Made by a program: the position numbers and the translations under genes. 64,000 bases of DNA from JAWLGZ01 sp041690635 (GTDB lineage Bacteria > Pseudomonadota > Gammaproteobacteria > Thiohalomonadales > Thiohalomonadaceae). This document shows, in pieces, positions 9,911 to 17,746 of the stretch (its first letter is position 1; each line of letters starts with the position of its first letter). The stretch is from contig JAWLGZ010000001.1 in assembly GCA_041690635.1 (NCBI GenBank), positions 930,001 to 994,000 on the forward strand. Reading direction: 5' to 3'. The notes under the pieces are model-generated. The model worked only from the letters and a program-made list of their open reading frames with translations, was not told where the DNA came from and made no database searches.

Positions 9911-11236
9911 TCAGGGAAGGGTGATGCCGGGTAGCAGCCTGGCATCCGACTCGAGCCGCCGGGCTTGCATGAGCGCAAACTCTCCAATATCACCTACCAC
10001 CGCCCGTTCATCCGCATCGTACCCCGACCAGTTCTGGAGTTCGGGAAGTACTCCGCGCAGGCGTTTGGCCATTCGGTTCATCTCCCGGGCCACCAGCCGA
10101 CGATCCAGTCCACAGCTCAGCGCAAGTTCGGCCCAGTCATGCGCCCGTACGTTGCCAACGTCGAATTCGTCCCCGATTGCCATGGCGAGTTCGTGGTCGA
10201 TATCGGGGTAAATGCAGACTGCGACCAGATCATAGGAAGGCGCCAAGCGCAGCCCGCCCGGTTCGACGAAGAAGGAGATGTTCTTACCGTGGGCATCTGA
10301 GTTCCCGATGAGGTACTGCACCAGTATCCAACGCAGCAGTCCGAGGCGCATGGGAGCTGCGGCGATGGCCAGGTCGGTGATGGAGAACAGCCGCTCGACA
10401 CTGACACCATCACGGATGTGTGCCACGTCACGACCACTGCCGAAATTGCGCTCGTACTTGTGGTTAACTGCGAGATCCAGTGCCTGGCAGGCATCGATGA
10501 CGTGCATGCGTCCGACTCTTTCGTTATATCGGCGGCGGTCGAAGCGCTCCACCATCAGAACCGGGTCCGGCACCCGCAAGATGTCGACGTTAGTGGAGGG
10601 GAGCCCAAGTGCTGCAGCCAAATTCAGACAAAAATGTTCATTGGCAACCAAATGGGGGAGATTCGGACTCAAGGGCTCCGGCTTCAGAATGTGGGTCGAT
10701 GCCAGCTGCCCCTCCACGAGATACAGACGTTCGCCCTCCCGGTAAACCGCAAGCTTGTCCTGATAGCCGGCAATCGACATCCGCACCCGGCCGTCCCAGA
10801 TATTGAAAGGGTCATGAGCACGGTTGCGGATCCGTTCAGCCAACTCCTCCCGAGTCACCTCCCGCTGCGAATTGGGGATCTGTTCCGGCCGGGTGCCTTC
10901 CGGGAGCAGACTGATCGCGCCAGTGCTTTCACGACCCAGGACGAGCAGAAGGCCGTAGAGGTTTGCCTTCGAGAGCCGGTGGGCGGCGACGGCATCGTCC
11001 AGCGCCTTGCCTTCCGGCAGGAGGTTTTCAAAGAAGCGGCGCACGCTGGTCGAGTGGTGTTCGTCACCGATCTCCCGAGAGCGCTCAAGAGGGATGCCCG
11101 GGGAAAGGGGAAAGGCGGAGCCGGATGCCGCCCATGCAGGGTCGTAATCGAAAGCGAACCGCCCGGTTTCGTCATGGTAGGCCAGAGTGCCAACCCGTCG
11201 GCCATCCGCCCAAGCATCGAGTCGATGGATGCTCAT
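9911..11236 (-). CDS. hipA: HipA-family Ser/Thr kinase toxin
   Basis: 441 aa, the usual size of HipA (about 440). The N-terminal couple-HipA domain (SIHRLDAWADGRRVGTLAYHD) includes FFENLLPEG; the kinase part has SIAGYQDKL (phosphate-binding/self-phosphorylation area), the catalytic GNSDAHGKNISFF and the metal site APSYDLVAV. HipA phosphorylates GltX or another target and stops growth. It overlaps the upstream hipB-like gene by 4 nt (ATGA), the standard antitoxin-first arrangement. It lies between tRNA-Arg and the duplicated tRNA end, so it is the cargo of a small island. Confidence 0.92.
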   Translation of the reverse strand: MSIHRLDAWADGRRVGTLAYHDETGRFAFDYDPAWAASGSAFPLSPGIPLERSREIGDEHHSTSVRRFFENLLPEGKALDDAVAAHRLSKANLYGLLLVLGRESTGAISLLPEGTRPEQIPNSQREVTREELAERIRNRAHDPFNIWDGRVRMSIAGYQDKLAVYREGERLYLVEGQLASTHILKPEPLSPNLPHLVANEHFCLNLAAALGLPSTNVDILRVPDPVLMVERFDRRRYNERVGRMHVIDACQALDLAVNHKYERNFGSGRDVAHIRDGVSVERLFSITDLAIAAAPMRLGLLRWILVQYLIGNSDAHGKNISFFVEPGGLRLAPSYDLVAVCIYPDIDHELAMAIGDEFDVGNVRAHDWAELALSCGLDRRLVAREMNRMAKRLRGVLPELQNWSGYDADERAVVGDIGEFALMQARRLESDARLLPGITLP

Positions 11237-11526
11237 TCGTCACGGTCCAGGCAGGACAATGTCTTTGGCAATTCGGTTCTGGGAATGGCGAGTATGGAAA
11301 GTCCCAATTGGTGGGCGATCTGTAACGCCTTGTCCAAGCCGACAGCCCGTGGTTTGCCATTCTCCAATGCCGACAACAAAGCGACGGAAACGCCACAGAG
11401 GGACGCGGCGTCATCAATGCGCAAACCTTGGTGAGTCCGCATGCTGCGGATGAAGGAACCAAATTCACCGGCCGTCGTGATGGTCGGCTTTTCCGGCAAG
11501 GGGGTTGGGGTGATCGTGCGCGCCAT
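11233..11526 (-). CDS. hipB: HipB-like XRE antitoxin/repressor
   Basis: 97 aa from ATG 11526, which has a consensus AGGAGG 6 nt upstream. The helix-turn-helix is in FGSFIRSMRTHQGLRIDDAA and CGVSVALLSALENGKPRAVG (about residues 24-65), typical of XRE repressors that pair with HipA. The C-terminus continues LDKALQIAHQLGLSILAIPR. A longer in-frame start at 11637 runs through the operator region and is rejected. It is expected to neutralise HipA and repress its own promoter. Confidence 0.88.
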   Translation of the reverse strand: MARTITPTPLPEKPTITTAGEFGSFIRSMRTHQGLRIDDAASLCGVSVALLSALENGKPRAVGLDKALQIAHQLGLSILAIPRTELPKTLSCLDRDE

Positions 11527-11535
11527 AGTTCCTCC

Positions 11536-11596
11536 TACTCGAGAAATTATGGACTGTCCTTTCTCTTTCTGTCCATAGTTTTCCCTATACGAGAAA
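11536..11596 (-). promoter_or_regulatory. Probable hipBA promoter/operator
   Basis: Immediately upstream of hipB are a 7-bp inverted repeat (TATGGAC at 11548-11554 and GTCCATA at 11571-11577) and two direct copies of TAnnCGAGAAA (11536-11546 and 11586-11596) spaced 50 bp. HipB-type repressors bind such paired sites around their own promoter. The operator role is inferred. Confidence 0.5.
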
Positions 11597-11620
11597 CATT
11601 TCCTTGCTTCAGCGAAGAAG

Positions 11621-11654
11621 GAAGATAGTTTCTTCAAAAAAAGAAACTATCTTC
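11621..11654. repeat. 14-bp perfect inverted repeat upstream of hipBA
   Basis: GAAGATAGTTTCTT and its exact complement are separated by a CAAAAA loop. It lies 95 bp upstream of the hipB start and could be a further operator or a terminator that insulates the module. Confidence 0.7.
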
Positions 11655-11659
11655 GGCGC

Positions 11660-11844
11660 CTAGAGCACCGAACAGCTAAACCGAATGTTGCTTAATCTGT
11701 AGGAGCCCGGCCCTCCGGGCGAATAGCGGCAAAGCCGCTTCAGCCCTGGATTTGCTCCGGTAGGCCCATTCGCCCGCGGGGGCGGGCTCCTACAGCTGGC
11801 CGGCTCTTAAGGAGAACGTTCCATTTATCTGTTCGGTGCTCTAG
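11660..11844. mobile_element. Nested inverted-repeat MITE-like element (185 bp)
   Basis: The outer arms are a perfect 16-bp inverted repeat (CTAGAGCACCGAACAG) at 11660-11675 and 11829-11844, with weaker pairing continuing inward. Inside lies a second 12-bp perfect pair, TGTAGGAGCCCG (11698-11709) and its complement (11783-11794), around GC-rich palindromes. It has no coding capacity. The inner part resembles the GTAGGAGC-type dispersed hairpins also seen at 34.85 kb. Confidence 0.65.
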
Positions 11845-11942
11845 GAGTCTGCGGTAAACGGCGAGCCGCTGAGCATCGACTAACTGATTGTTATCTGCGT
11901 AATTGGCCAATTGTCACCAATCAGGATCTGCCAGCCTGTGGG

Positions 11943-11978
11943 CCTCCGGAGGCAGAGGCCAGGGGTTCGAGTCCCTTC
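11943..11978 (+). other. Putative attR: 36-bp duplicate of tRNA-Arg 3' half
   Basis: 34 of 36 positions match tRNA-Arg 9704-9739. The 5' half of a tRNA is absent and the sequence diverges right after the T-stem, so this is not a functional tRNA. With the tRNA it delimits a 2.2-kb segment holding hipBA. Confidence 0.65.
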
Positions 11979-12087
11979 ATGCACAATCATCTGCTGTCCG
12001 TGACTACACGGTCCGCACCGGCTGCGATGCATGACTTTATAGGGGGTGGCAGCGAGCGGACAGGGGCAAATAGACGCGCAGCCGGCG

Positions 12088-12628
12088 TCACCCGTCCGAA
12101 AACAGTGCCAGCATCTCTTCGGCGGTCAGTTCGGCGGCCTGCTTGGCTCCCTTGCCGCTGTAGATGCCGTCGGCGAGTGCCTGTTTGCGCTGCTGGAGCT
12201 GGAGGATCTCCTCCTCGACTGTGTCGGCGGCGATCAGTTGTAGACGAACACCGGTTTGTCCTGGCCGATGCGGTGCGCCCGGTCGGTGGCCTGCGCCTCC
12301 GCCGCCGGGTTCCACCACGGGTCGTAGTGGATGACGGTGTCCGCCTGGGTGAGGTTAAGGCCGGTGCCGCCCGCCTTCAGGCTGATGAGGAACACCGGCA
12401 CCTCGCCGCTCTGGAACCGCTCGGTCACTTCATCGCGCTTGCGGGTCTGGCCGGTCAGTTTGGCGTAGCGGATACCGGCCTCCTGCAGCGCCTCCTCGAT
12501 CAGTCCGAGCATGGTGGTGAACTGGGAGAAGATAAGGATGCGCCGCCCCTCTTCCAGCAGTTCGGGCACCATCTCCATCAGCAGGCCCAGCTTGGCCGAG
12601 TGGCGCACCTTGCGGGCGCTTTCCAGTT
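12088..12628 (-). pseudogene. SNF2-family helicase, C-terminal remnant with frameshift
   Basis: Minus-strand codons read SARKVRHSAKLGLLMEMVPE, then GRRILIFSQFTTMLGLIEEA, KAGGTGLNLTQADTVIHYDP and TDRAHRIGQDKPVFVY: the second RecA lobe of an SNF2/RapA-like ATPase with motifs V and VI. After VFVYN the frame meets a stop at about 12240, but it continues in the neighbouring frame as LIAADTVEEEILQLQQRKQA to a stop at 12088; loss of one base explains this. The N-terminal two-thirds (Walker A/B lobe) is missing and the 5' end abuts the next operon. So it is a decayed fragment, though the frameshift alone could be a sequencing error. Confidence 0.82.
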
Positions 12629-12696
12629 GGAAGGGAGCAGTGAACTCCAGAGGCCGGAGTACGTCGAAACTGTCATTTCCCTTACGGAGTTCCAGC

Positions 12697-13032
12697 GTGA
12701 AAGCCCACACCCGTCCGGGTAGCCGGGCAGTTGTTCTTCTGCTGATTGGGGCCGTCCTGTTCACGGGAACGCTGTTCTTCAGTGCGCGGCAGAGTGGTTC
12801 GATGATTACCGCTTCGCTGGCGCTGGTGCGGGAACTGGCGCTGACCGACCTCTGCCTGTTCACCGAGGCGCGCTACACCCGCCACCCCTCGCAGTCCGAT
12901 TACCACGCGCCGTTTCAGGACCACCCGACCGCAATGGAGCATTTCCCTTCCGGGGCGCTGCTGGGGCCGCCCCACCACCTGACCCGGCCCGCTCATGCGC
13001 CACTGGATCGCACGTCAGCGCTATCTGATTGA
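12697..13032 (+). CDS. Membrane-anchored hypothetical protein, first gene of NosL/ABC operon
   Basis: 111 aa from GTG 12697 (GGAG about 8 nt upstream). The N-terminus has one hydrophobic helix (AVVLLLIGAVLFTGTLFFSA, about 11-30), either an anchor or an uncleaved signal. The rest is polar, with the segments DLCLFTEARYTRHPSQSDYH and DHPTAMEHFPSGALLGPP, rich in His and containing one Cys. No family recognised. It overlaps the permease gene by 38 nt, so it is translationally linked and probably part of the same assembly. Confidence 0.62.
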   Translation: MKAHTRPGSRAVVLLLIGAVLFTGTLFFSARQSGSMITASLALVRELALTDLCLFTEARYTRHPSQSDYHAPFQDHPTAMEHFPSGALLGPPHHLTRPAHAPLDRTSALSD

Positions 13033-14128
13033 CTACACCGTCGCAGCGATGCGACGGCACGGCGCCCGGCACCTGGGGCTGCTTTTTGTTTATGCCTTGC
13101 TGGTTTTTCTGCTCGCCTCGGTGATGCTCTACGGTACGGCGCTCAGAAACGAGGCGGCGCTGCTGCTGGCGGAGTCGCCGGAAGTGGTGGTGCAGCGGGT
13201 GGTGGGCGGTCGCCACGATCTGGTCCCGGCCGACTATCTGGAGCGGCTGAAAGGGATACGCGGCGCGCGCCGGGTGGAGGCGCGGATCTGGGGTTATCAC
13301 TACGATTCGGCGGTGGGCGCCAACTACACGGTGATGGTGCCGCCGGATCATTCAATCACCGAAGGCACGGCGGTCATCGGCAACGGACTGGCGCGGGTAC
13401 GCGGGGCCGGTGTGGGCGACCTGCTGGCCTTGACCGCCCGTGACGGCGGACCTCTGTCATTCCGCATCGCCGCAGTATTGCCGCGTGAATCCGCGATTGT
13501 GAGCGCCGATCTGATCCTGCTGTCGGAAGTGGACGGGCGCGCACTGCTGGGGATCCCGGCTGGACGGTTCACCGACATTACCCTTTCGGTCGCCAACCCC
13601 CGTGAGGTGCGGACGGTTGCGGAAAAGATCGTGCGCGCATTGCCGGACAGCCGACCGATTCTGCGTGAGGAGATCCTGCGCACCTATCAGGCCGTATTCG
13701 ACTGGCGCGAAGGGATCGCCCTTCTCTTCTTCTGCGGCGCCCTGCTCGCCTTCGCCATCCTCGCCTGGCACCGGGCGGCGGGACTCTCCGCCGACGAGCA
13801 GCGGGAGATCGGCATCCTGAAGGCGATCGGCTGGGAGAGCGGTGATGTGCTGCGTATGAAGCTGTGGGAGGGAGCGCTCATCTCCATCGGCGCCTTCCTC
13901 GTCGGCACCACCCTCGCCTGGTGGCATGTGTTTGGGCTGTCGGCCCCGCTGCTCGCCCCGGTGTTCAAGGGGTGGGCGGTACTCTACCCCGATTTCGATC
14001 TGACGCCGGCCGTGGACGGCCTGCAACTGATGGCGCTGTTTCTGATCACGGTGGTCCCCTACACGGCGGCGACGCTGGTACCGAGCTGGCGGGCGGCGAT
14101 CACCGATCCGGACGCGGTGATGCGATGA
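12995..14128 (+). CDS. FtsX/MacB-type ABC transporter permease
   Basis: 377 aa. One transmembrane helix near the N-terminus (about 25-48) is followed by a periplasmic domain of about 190 residues (MacB-PCD-like, with VVVQRVVGGRHDLVPADYLE) and three C-terminal helices (about 240-258, 290-315, 342-362). The cytoplasmic loop EQREIGILKAIGWESGDVLRMK is the FtsX/MacB coupling motif. Such permeases do not import; they extract substrates from, or move proteins and lipoproteins at, the membrane. It overlaps the ATPase gene by ATGA. Confidence 0.87.
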   Translation: MRHWIARQRYLIDYTVAAMRRHGARHLGLLFVYALLVFLLASVMLYGTALRNEAALLLAESPEVVVQRVVGGRHDLVPADYLERLKGIRGARRVEARIWGYHYDSAVGANYTVMVPPDHSITEGTAVIGNGLARVRGAGVGDLLALTARDGGPLSFRIAAVLPRESAIVSADLILLSEVDGRALLGIPAGRFTDITLSVANPREVRTVAEKIVRALPDSRPILREEILRTYQAVFDWREGIALLFFCGALLAFAILAWHRAAGLSADEQREIGILKAIGWESGDVLRMKLWEGALISIGAFLVGTTLAWWHVFGLSAPLLAPVFKGWAVLYPDFDLTPAVDGLQLMALFLITVVPYTAATLVPSWRAAITDPDAVMR

Positions 14129-14808
14129 GTGGTGCCATCGAACTGCGCGGGGTGCGCAAGGCGTTCAACGAGGGGCGACCCAACCAGCTCTGGGCGGTGG
14201 ACGGCATCGACCTGGCGCTCGAGCCGGGACAGGTGACCGCCTTCACCGGGCCGAGCGGCTCGGGCAAGACCACCCTGCTCACGCTGATCGGCTGCCTCGC
14301 CCGCCCCACCGAGGGGCGGGTGCGGCTCGACGGACGGGACATCTCCGGTCTGCCGGAGCGGTTTCTCACCGGACTGAGGCGGCGCACCTTCGGCTTCGTG
14401 TTTCAGCAGTTCAATCTGATCCGTGGGCTGACGGCGCTGGAGAACGTCATGCTGCCCGCCTTTCCGCTCGCCCCGCGGTGGCCCGAACTGCGCGGGCGGG
14501 CGGTCGATCTGCTCGCCGGCCTCGGGCTCGCAGAGCGCATCGATGCGCGGGTGGAGTGGCTCTCGGGCGGCGAGGCGCAGCGCACCGCCATCGCCCGCGC
14601 CTTGATCAACGACCCGCCCATCCTCATCGCCGACGAGCCCACCGCCAACCTGGACTCCCACCTCTCCGACGCCTTTCTCGACATCGTCGCGCGATTGCGT
14701 GCCGAGGGCCGCACCGTGTTCATCAGCAGTCACGACCCGCTGGTGATCGAGTCACCGGTGGTGGAGCGGGTGGTCGGGCTGCGGGACGGCCGCCTGCTGG
14801 AGCGCTGA
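14125..14808 (+). CDS. ABC transporter ATP-binding protein (LolD/MacB-like)
   Basis: 227 aa. Walker A GPSGSGKTTL (about 41-50), Q-loop FVFQQFNLI, signature LSGGEAQRTAIARALI, Walker B ILIADEPTANLDS and switch His in ISSHD are all intact. The DEPTANLDS form is typical of LolD/FtsE/MacB mechanotransmission ATPases and fits the partner permease. The start overlaps the permease stop (ATGA) and its own stop overlaps the next start (TGATG), so the products are probably made in fixed ratio. Confidence 0.92.
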   Translation: MSGAIELRGVRKAFNEGRPNQLWAVDGIDLALEPGQVTAFTGPSGSGKTTLLTLIGCLARPTEGRVRLDGRDISGLPERFLTGLRRRTFGFVFQQFNLIRGLTALENVMLPAFPLAPRWPELRGRAVDLLAGLGLAERIDARVEWLSGGEAQRTAIARALINDPPILIADEPTANLDSHLSDAFLDIVARLRAEGRTVFISSHDPLVIESPVVERVVGLRDGRLLER

Positions 14809-15818
14809 TGCTCCTGCAACCGGGCATTCTGGCGCTGCTGCTGGCCGATGGTGTCAGCGTTGTGCTGCTGCTCGCCGCGGCGCTCTTTGCGCTGCGACTG
14901 CTCCGCCACTGGGACCTGCAAAGCGGGAGCATCCGCCAGATACGGCTGGAGCGCGGCACGGCGCTGGTCACCACCTTCGCCGGCTTCGTGCTGCTGTTGC
15001 AGATGGTGCTGTTGCCGCTGTTCGTGGTGATCGCCGATCGGCTGTCGATCCAGTTCGTCGGCGCCATGTGCGCGGTGGGCAGCCTGAACGTCAATCCATT
15101 CGGTTTTCCCGCGCTGCTGCTGCGCATCGGGCTCTTCTTTGCCGCCGCCGGGTGGCTGTTTATGCACTCCGTCGACCGCCAGGCGTTCGACTACCCGCTG
15201 ACCCGCCCCAAGTACGCCCTGCTGCTGCTCATCGCGCCGCTGGCGGTGGCGACGGCAGCGGTGCAACTGGCCTACTTTCTGAACCTGCGTGCCGATGTGA
15301 TCACCTCCTGCTGCGGTGCGCTGTTCAGCCAGTCCAGTGAAGCGGTCACGGCCGACTTGGCGGCACTGCCACCGGTCCCGATGATGCTCGCCTTCTACGG
15401 CCTGCTTGGCATAACGCTGGTTGCGGGTTCTCTCGTATGGATTGGGAGAATCCCTGCCCCTCAACGTGCCGCAGTGCTCTTTGCCGGGCTGGCTCTGCTC
15501 ACCTTTCCGGTCGCCATCGCGGCGGTGATCACCTTTGTTGCGCCTTATGTCTACGAACAGCCGCATCACCACTGTCCCTTCTGTCTGCTGAAGGCGGAGT
15601 ACGGCTGGATAGGCTACGCACTCTATCTGCCGCTGTTCACCGGTACCGCTCTCGCCGCCGGGCTGGCGCTCACCCTGCCACTGGCAAGGGCGGTGAGCCT
15701 GCACCCGGTGCTGGCGCGAACGGTGCCGCGCACGGCAGCCGTGGGCACGCTGCTGCTGGCGCTCTTCGTCGGCCAGGTGGTCTGGCTTTCCTGGTTTTCC
15801 AACCTGAGGCTTTTGTGA
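14808..15818 (+). CDS. Polytopic membrane protein with Cys/His motifs
   Basis: 336 aa with about eight hydrophobic helices. Conserved-looking polar sites sit between helices: Cys in FVGAMCAVGSLNVNPFGFP (about residue 85), a Cys pair in DVITSCCGALFSQ (about 165) and YEQPHHHCPFCLLKAEYGW (about 250-268), where three His precede a CPFC pair. These could bind metal or take part in disulfide exchange with the TlpA-like protein encoded next. No named family is recognised. The start overlaps the ATPase stop (TGATG). Confidence 0.72.
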   Translation: MLLQPGILALLLADGVSVVLLLAAALFALRLLRHWDLQSGSIRQIRLERGTALVTTFAGFVLLLQMVLLPLFVVIADRLSIQFVGAMCAVGSLNVNPFGFPALLLRIGLFFAAAGWLFMHSVDRQAFDYPLTRPKYALLLLIAPLAVATAAVQLAYFLNLRADVITSCCGALFSQSSEAVTADLAALPPVPMMLAFYGLLGITLVAGSLVWIGRIPAPQRAAVLFAGLALLTFPVAIAAVITFVAPYVYEQPHHHCPFCLLKAEYGWIGYALYLPLFTGTALAAGLALTLPLARAVSLHPVLARTVPRTAAVGTLLLALFVGQVVWLSWFSNLRLL

Positions 15819-15819
15819 C

Positions 15820-16305
15820 GTGGGTCGCCCTGTTGTCGCCCTGCTGTTTCTACTCTGCCTGGCCGGTTGCGAGCAGGCCGGTCCGCTGGTGGCAAACGGC
15901 GAACCGGCTCCTGGCTTCACGCTGATTGATCTGGACGGGCGAACCCTCTCACTCGCCGATCTGCACGGCCAGGTGGTGGCAATCCGCTTCTGGGCCGACT
16001 GGTGCCCCTTTTGTGAAGGGGAGATGGCGGAGCTGGAACCGGTCCACGAGACCCTTGCCCCGCGCGGGCTACGCATCCTGGCGATCAACGTGGCCCAGGA
16101 GGAGTCGGTGGCGCGGCGTGCCGCAGCACGCTATGGGATCAGTTACACGGTGCTGCTCGACCGCGAGGGTGCTGTCACCCGCCAGTACGGGGTGATGGCG
16201 CTGCCGGTGACCTTTCTGGTGGACCGGAAGGGCGTGGTGCGCGCGAAGGTCATCGGCCCGGCACGTGCCGAGGCGTTCGAGCAGCTGGTCCTGGAACTGC
16301 TTTGA
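15820..16305 (+). CDS. TlpA-like thioredoxin lipoprotein
   Basis: 161 aa, GTG start 1 nt after the previous stop. The N-terminus has a lipoprotein signal (LLFLLCLAGC, lipobox Cys about 17). The thioredoxin fold carries the redox motif WADWCPFCEGEM (about 63-74), and the cis-Pro loop is MALPVTFLVDRKG. TlpA/ResA-type proteins reduce apo-cuproprotein or apo-cytochrome cysteines at the outer face of the membrane. In this operon it may keep the NosL cysteines or the HHHCPFC site reduced. Confidence 0.88.
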   Translation: MGRPVVALLFLLCLAGCEQAGPLVANGEPAPGFTLIDLDGRTLSLADLHGQVVAIRFWADWCPFCEGEMAELEPVHETLAPRGLRILAINVAQEESVARRAAARYGISYTVLLDREGAVTRQYGVMALPVTFLVDRKGVVRAKVIGPARAEAFEQLVLELL

Positions 16306-16325
16306 TCATTGAGGAGAAAAACCCC

Positions 16326-16925
16326 ATGAAACGACGCGATCTGTTGAAGGGTGCGGCAGTAACCGGTCTGGGCATCGCCACCGGGAAGAGTGCCCTGGCG
16401 CAGGAGTCCACCGACGGCACACCGCTCCAGTTCGCCCCCAAGACGCCGCCCGACCCCGACCCGCTCACCGATGAATTCACCAAGTACCCCGCCTGCCCGT
16501 ACTGCGGCATGGACCGGCGGCAGTGGCATCACTCACGCCACCTTATCCACTACGACGACAATCGGGTGGACGGCACCTGCTCCATCCACTGCGCGGCGAT
16601 CAGCCTCAGCCTAAACATCGATCGCGGCCCACGGGCGATCTACGCCGCAGACTACGGCGCAGCCGACGAACCGCGGCCTCTGGTCAACGTGGAGGAGGGT
16701 CTCTATCTCATCGGCAGCACGCTGCCGGGGACCATGAGTGCACGGAGCAAGCTTGCCTTCGCCAGCCGGGACCGTGCGATGGAGACCCGCAAGGAGCACG
16801 GGGGCGACCTGGGCGATTTCGATGCGGCGCTCGCTGCCGTCTACGAGGATATGGCCCGTGATGTCGCCATGATCCGCAAACGCCGCGCCGAGCGGCGGGC
16901 ACGGCAACGGGAGCAGACGATTTGA
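16326..16925 (+). CDS. Tat-exported NosL-family protein
   Basis: 199 aa from ATG 16326, with GAGGAG upstream. A twin-arginine leader (MKRRDLLKGAAVTGLGIATG, ending near SALAQ) indicates export after folding or cofactor loading. The mature part has the NosL core YPACPYCGMDRRQWHHSRHL, with CxxCGM as the presumed Cu(I) ligands, and a second Cys pair in GTCSIHCAAI. The C-terminus is a basic helix. NosL proteins deliver copper to nitrous oxide reductase or act as general metallochaperones; nosZ is not in this window. An in-frame start at 16302 would hide the Tat motif. Confidence 0.83.
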   Translation: MKRRDLLKGAAVTGLGIATGKSALAQESTDGTPLQFAPKTPPDPDPLTDEFTKYPACPYCGMDRRQWHHSRHLIHYDDNRVDGTCSIHCAAISLSLNIDRGPRAIYAADYGAADEPRPLVNVEEGLYLIGSTLPGTMSARSKLAFASRDRAMETRKEHGGDLGDFDAALAAVYEDMARDVAMIRKRRAERRARQREQTI

Positions 16926-17446
16926 TCCGGTCCTTACTGTTGGCTGCGGTGCTGTCCGTCCCGGTGGCCGCCGGGGCGGAGACACCGTTCCAGGTACCCG
17001 ACCCGTCGCCCCGCGCCACCTGCCCGGTGTGCGGCATGTTCGTCGCAAAATATCCGGAGTGGGTGGCGACGGTACTCTACCGGGACGGCCACGCAGACCA
17101 CTTCGACGGCGCCAAGGACCTGTTCAAGTATCTCTTCGACCTTGACACCTACGCCCCCGGCCGCCAGCCGGAGGAGATGGCCGCCACCGCAGTGACCGAG
17201 TATTACGACCTGGTCCGCATCGATGCCCGCACCGCCTGCTACGTGATCGGTTCGGACGTCCTGGGGCCGATGGGGCACGAACTGGTACCGTTCCTGAACG
17301 TCGCCGACGCACTCGAGTTCATCACCGACCACGGCGGCAGCGCCCCCTTCGGCTTCGACGAGGTGACGCCGGAACTGCTGGAGCGCCTCGACCGGGGCGA
17401 CCTGACGCCGGTGGAGACGTCCGCTCCTCCCCGCTGCGGGAGATAG
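16922..17446 (+). CDS. NosL-family periplasmic protein
   Basis: 174 aa, TTG start overlapping the preceding stop (TTGA). A Sec signal peptide (MIRSLLLAAVLSVPVAAGAE) precedes the NosL core TCPVCGMFVAKYPEWVATV (about 33-51), the DGHADHFDGAKDLFKYLF segment and the Met-containing GPMGHELVPF near residue 120. Single domain, length usual for NosL. It probably works with the Tat-exported NosL-like partner as a two-step metal relay. It is the last gene of the operon that starts at 12697. Confidence 0.85.
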   Translation: MIRSLLLAAVLSVPVAAGAETPFQVPDPSPRATCPVCGMFVAKYPEWVATVLYRDGHADHFDGAKDLFKYLFDLDTYAPGRQPEEMAATAVTEYYDLVRIDARTACYVIGSDVLGPMGHELVPFLNVADALEFITDHGGSAPFGFDEVTPELLERLDRGDLTPVETSAPPRCGR

Positions 17447-17478
17447 CTGCCCCCGGTGCAATGCCCCCGCCGCCCCGC

Positions 17479-17746
17479 TAGTGTACTGTTGCACTCTTGG
17501 TGGCGCTTTCAGAGCCCCCCAAAAACGCCAAGGCAAGGCGCAGTCCGCAGGCAATGGCAAGCCCTTGTCAAGGACTGCAACGCGGCATTGGCGTTTTTGG
17601 GGGGCTCCCTTCGGGCGAGCCTCTGGCCGCCCATCTGCTGCGTTGCGCTTGCTTGAAAGGGAGTGGCCATTCCTGCGCAAGCGCGTCTTGCATCTGACCG
17701 GCCAGTGACTCGCTGAAAGTGCCACCAAGAGTGAAACAGTACACTA
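17479..17746. mobile_element. MITE-like element with 34-bp terminal inverted repeats
   Basis: The terminal arms 17479-17512 and 17713-17746 are complementary at 32 of 34 positions and begin TAGTGTACTGTT. A perfect 20-bp internal palindrome pair (17512-17531 and 17588-17607) flanks a loop. The TA at each end suits an IS630/Tc1-type element that duplicates TA. There is no gene inside, so it would need a transposase from elsewhere. Confidence 0.72.

Noticed and set aside
11943..11978. Second tRNA-Arg gene
   Set aside because: Only the part from anticodon loop to T-stem is present; D-arm, 5' acceptor strand and CCA end are missing.
11979..12722. 247-aa plus-strand frame over the SNF2 remnant
   Set aside because: It is antisense to recognisable helicase sequence and has no domain of its own.
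12697..17446. Complete nos (nitrous oxide reductase) operon
   Set aside because: Only NosL-family proteins are present; nosZ, nosR and nosD are missing, and the permease is FtsX-type, not NosY-type.
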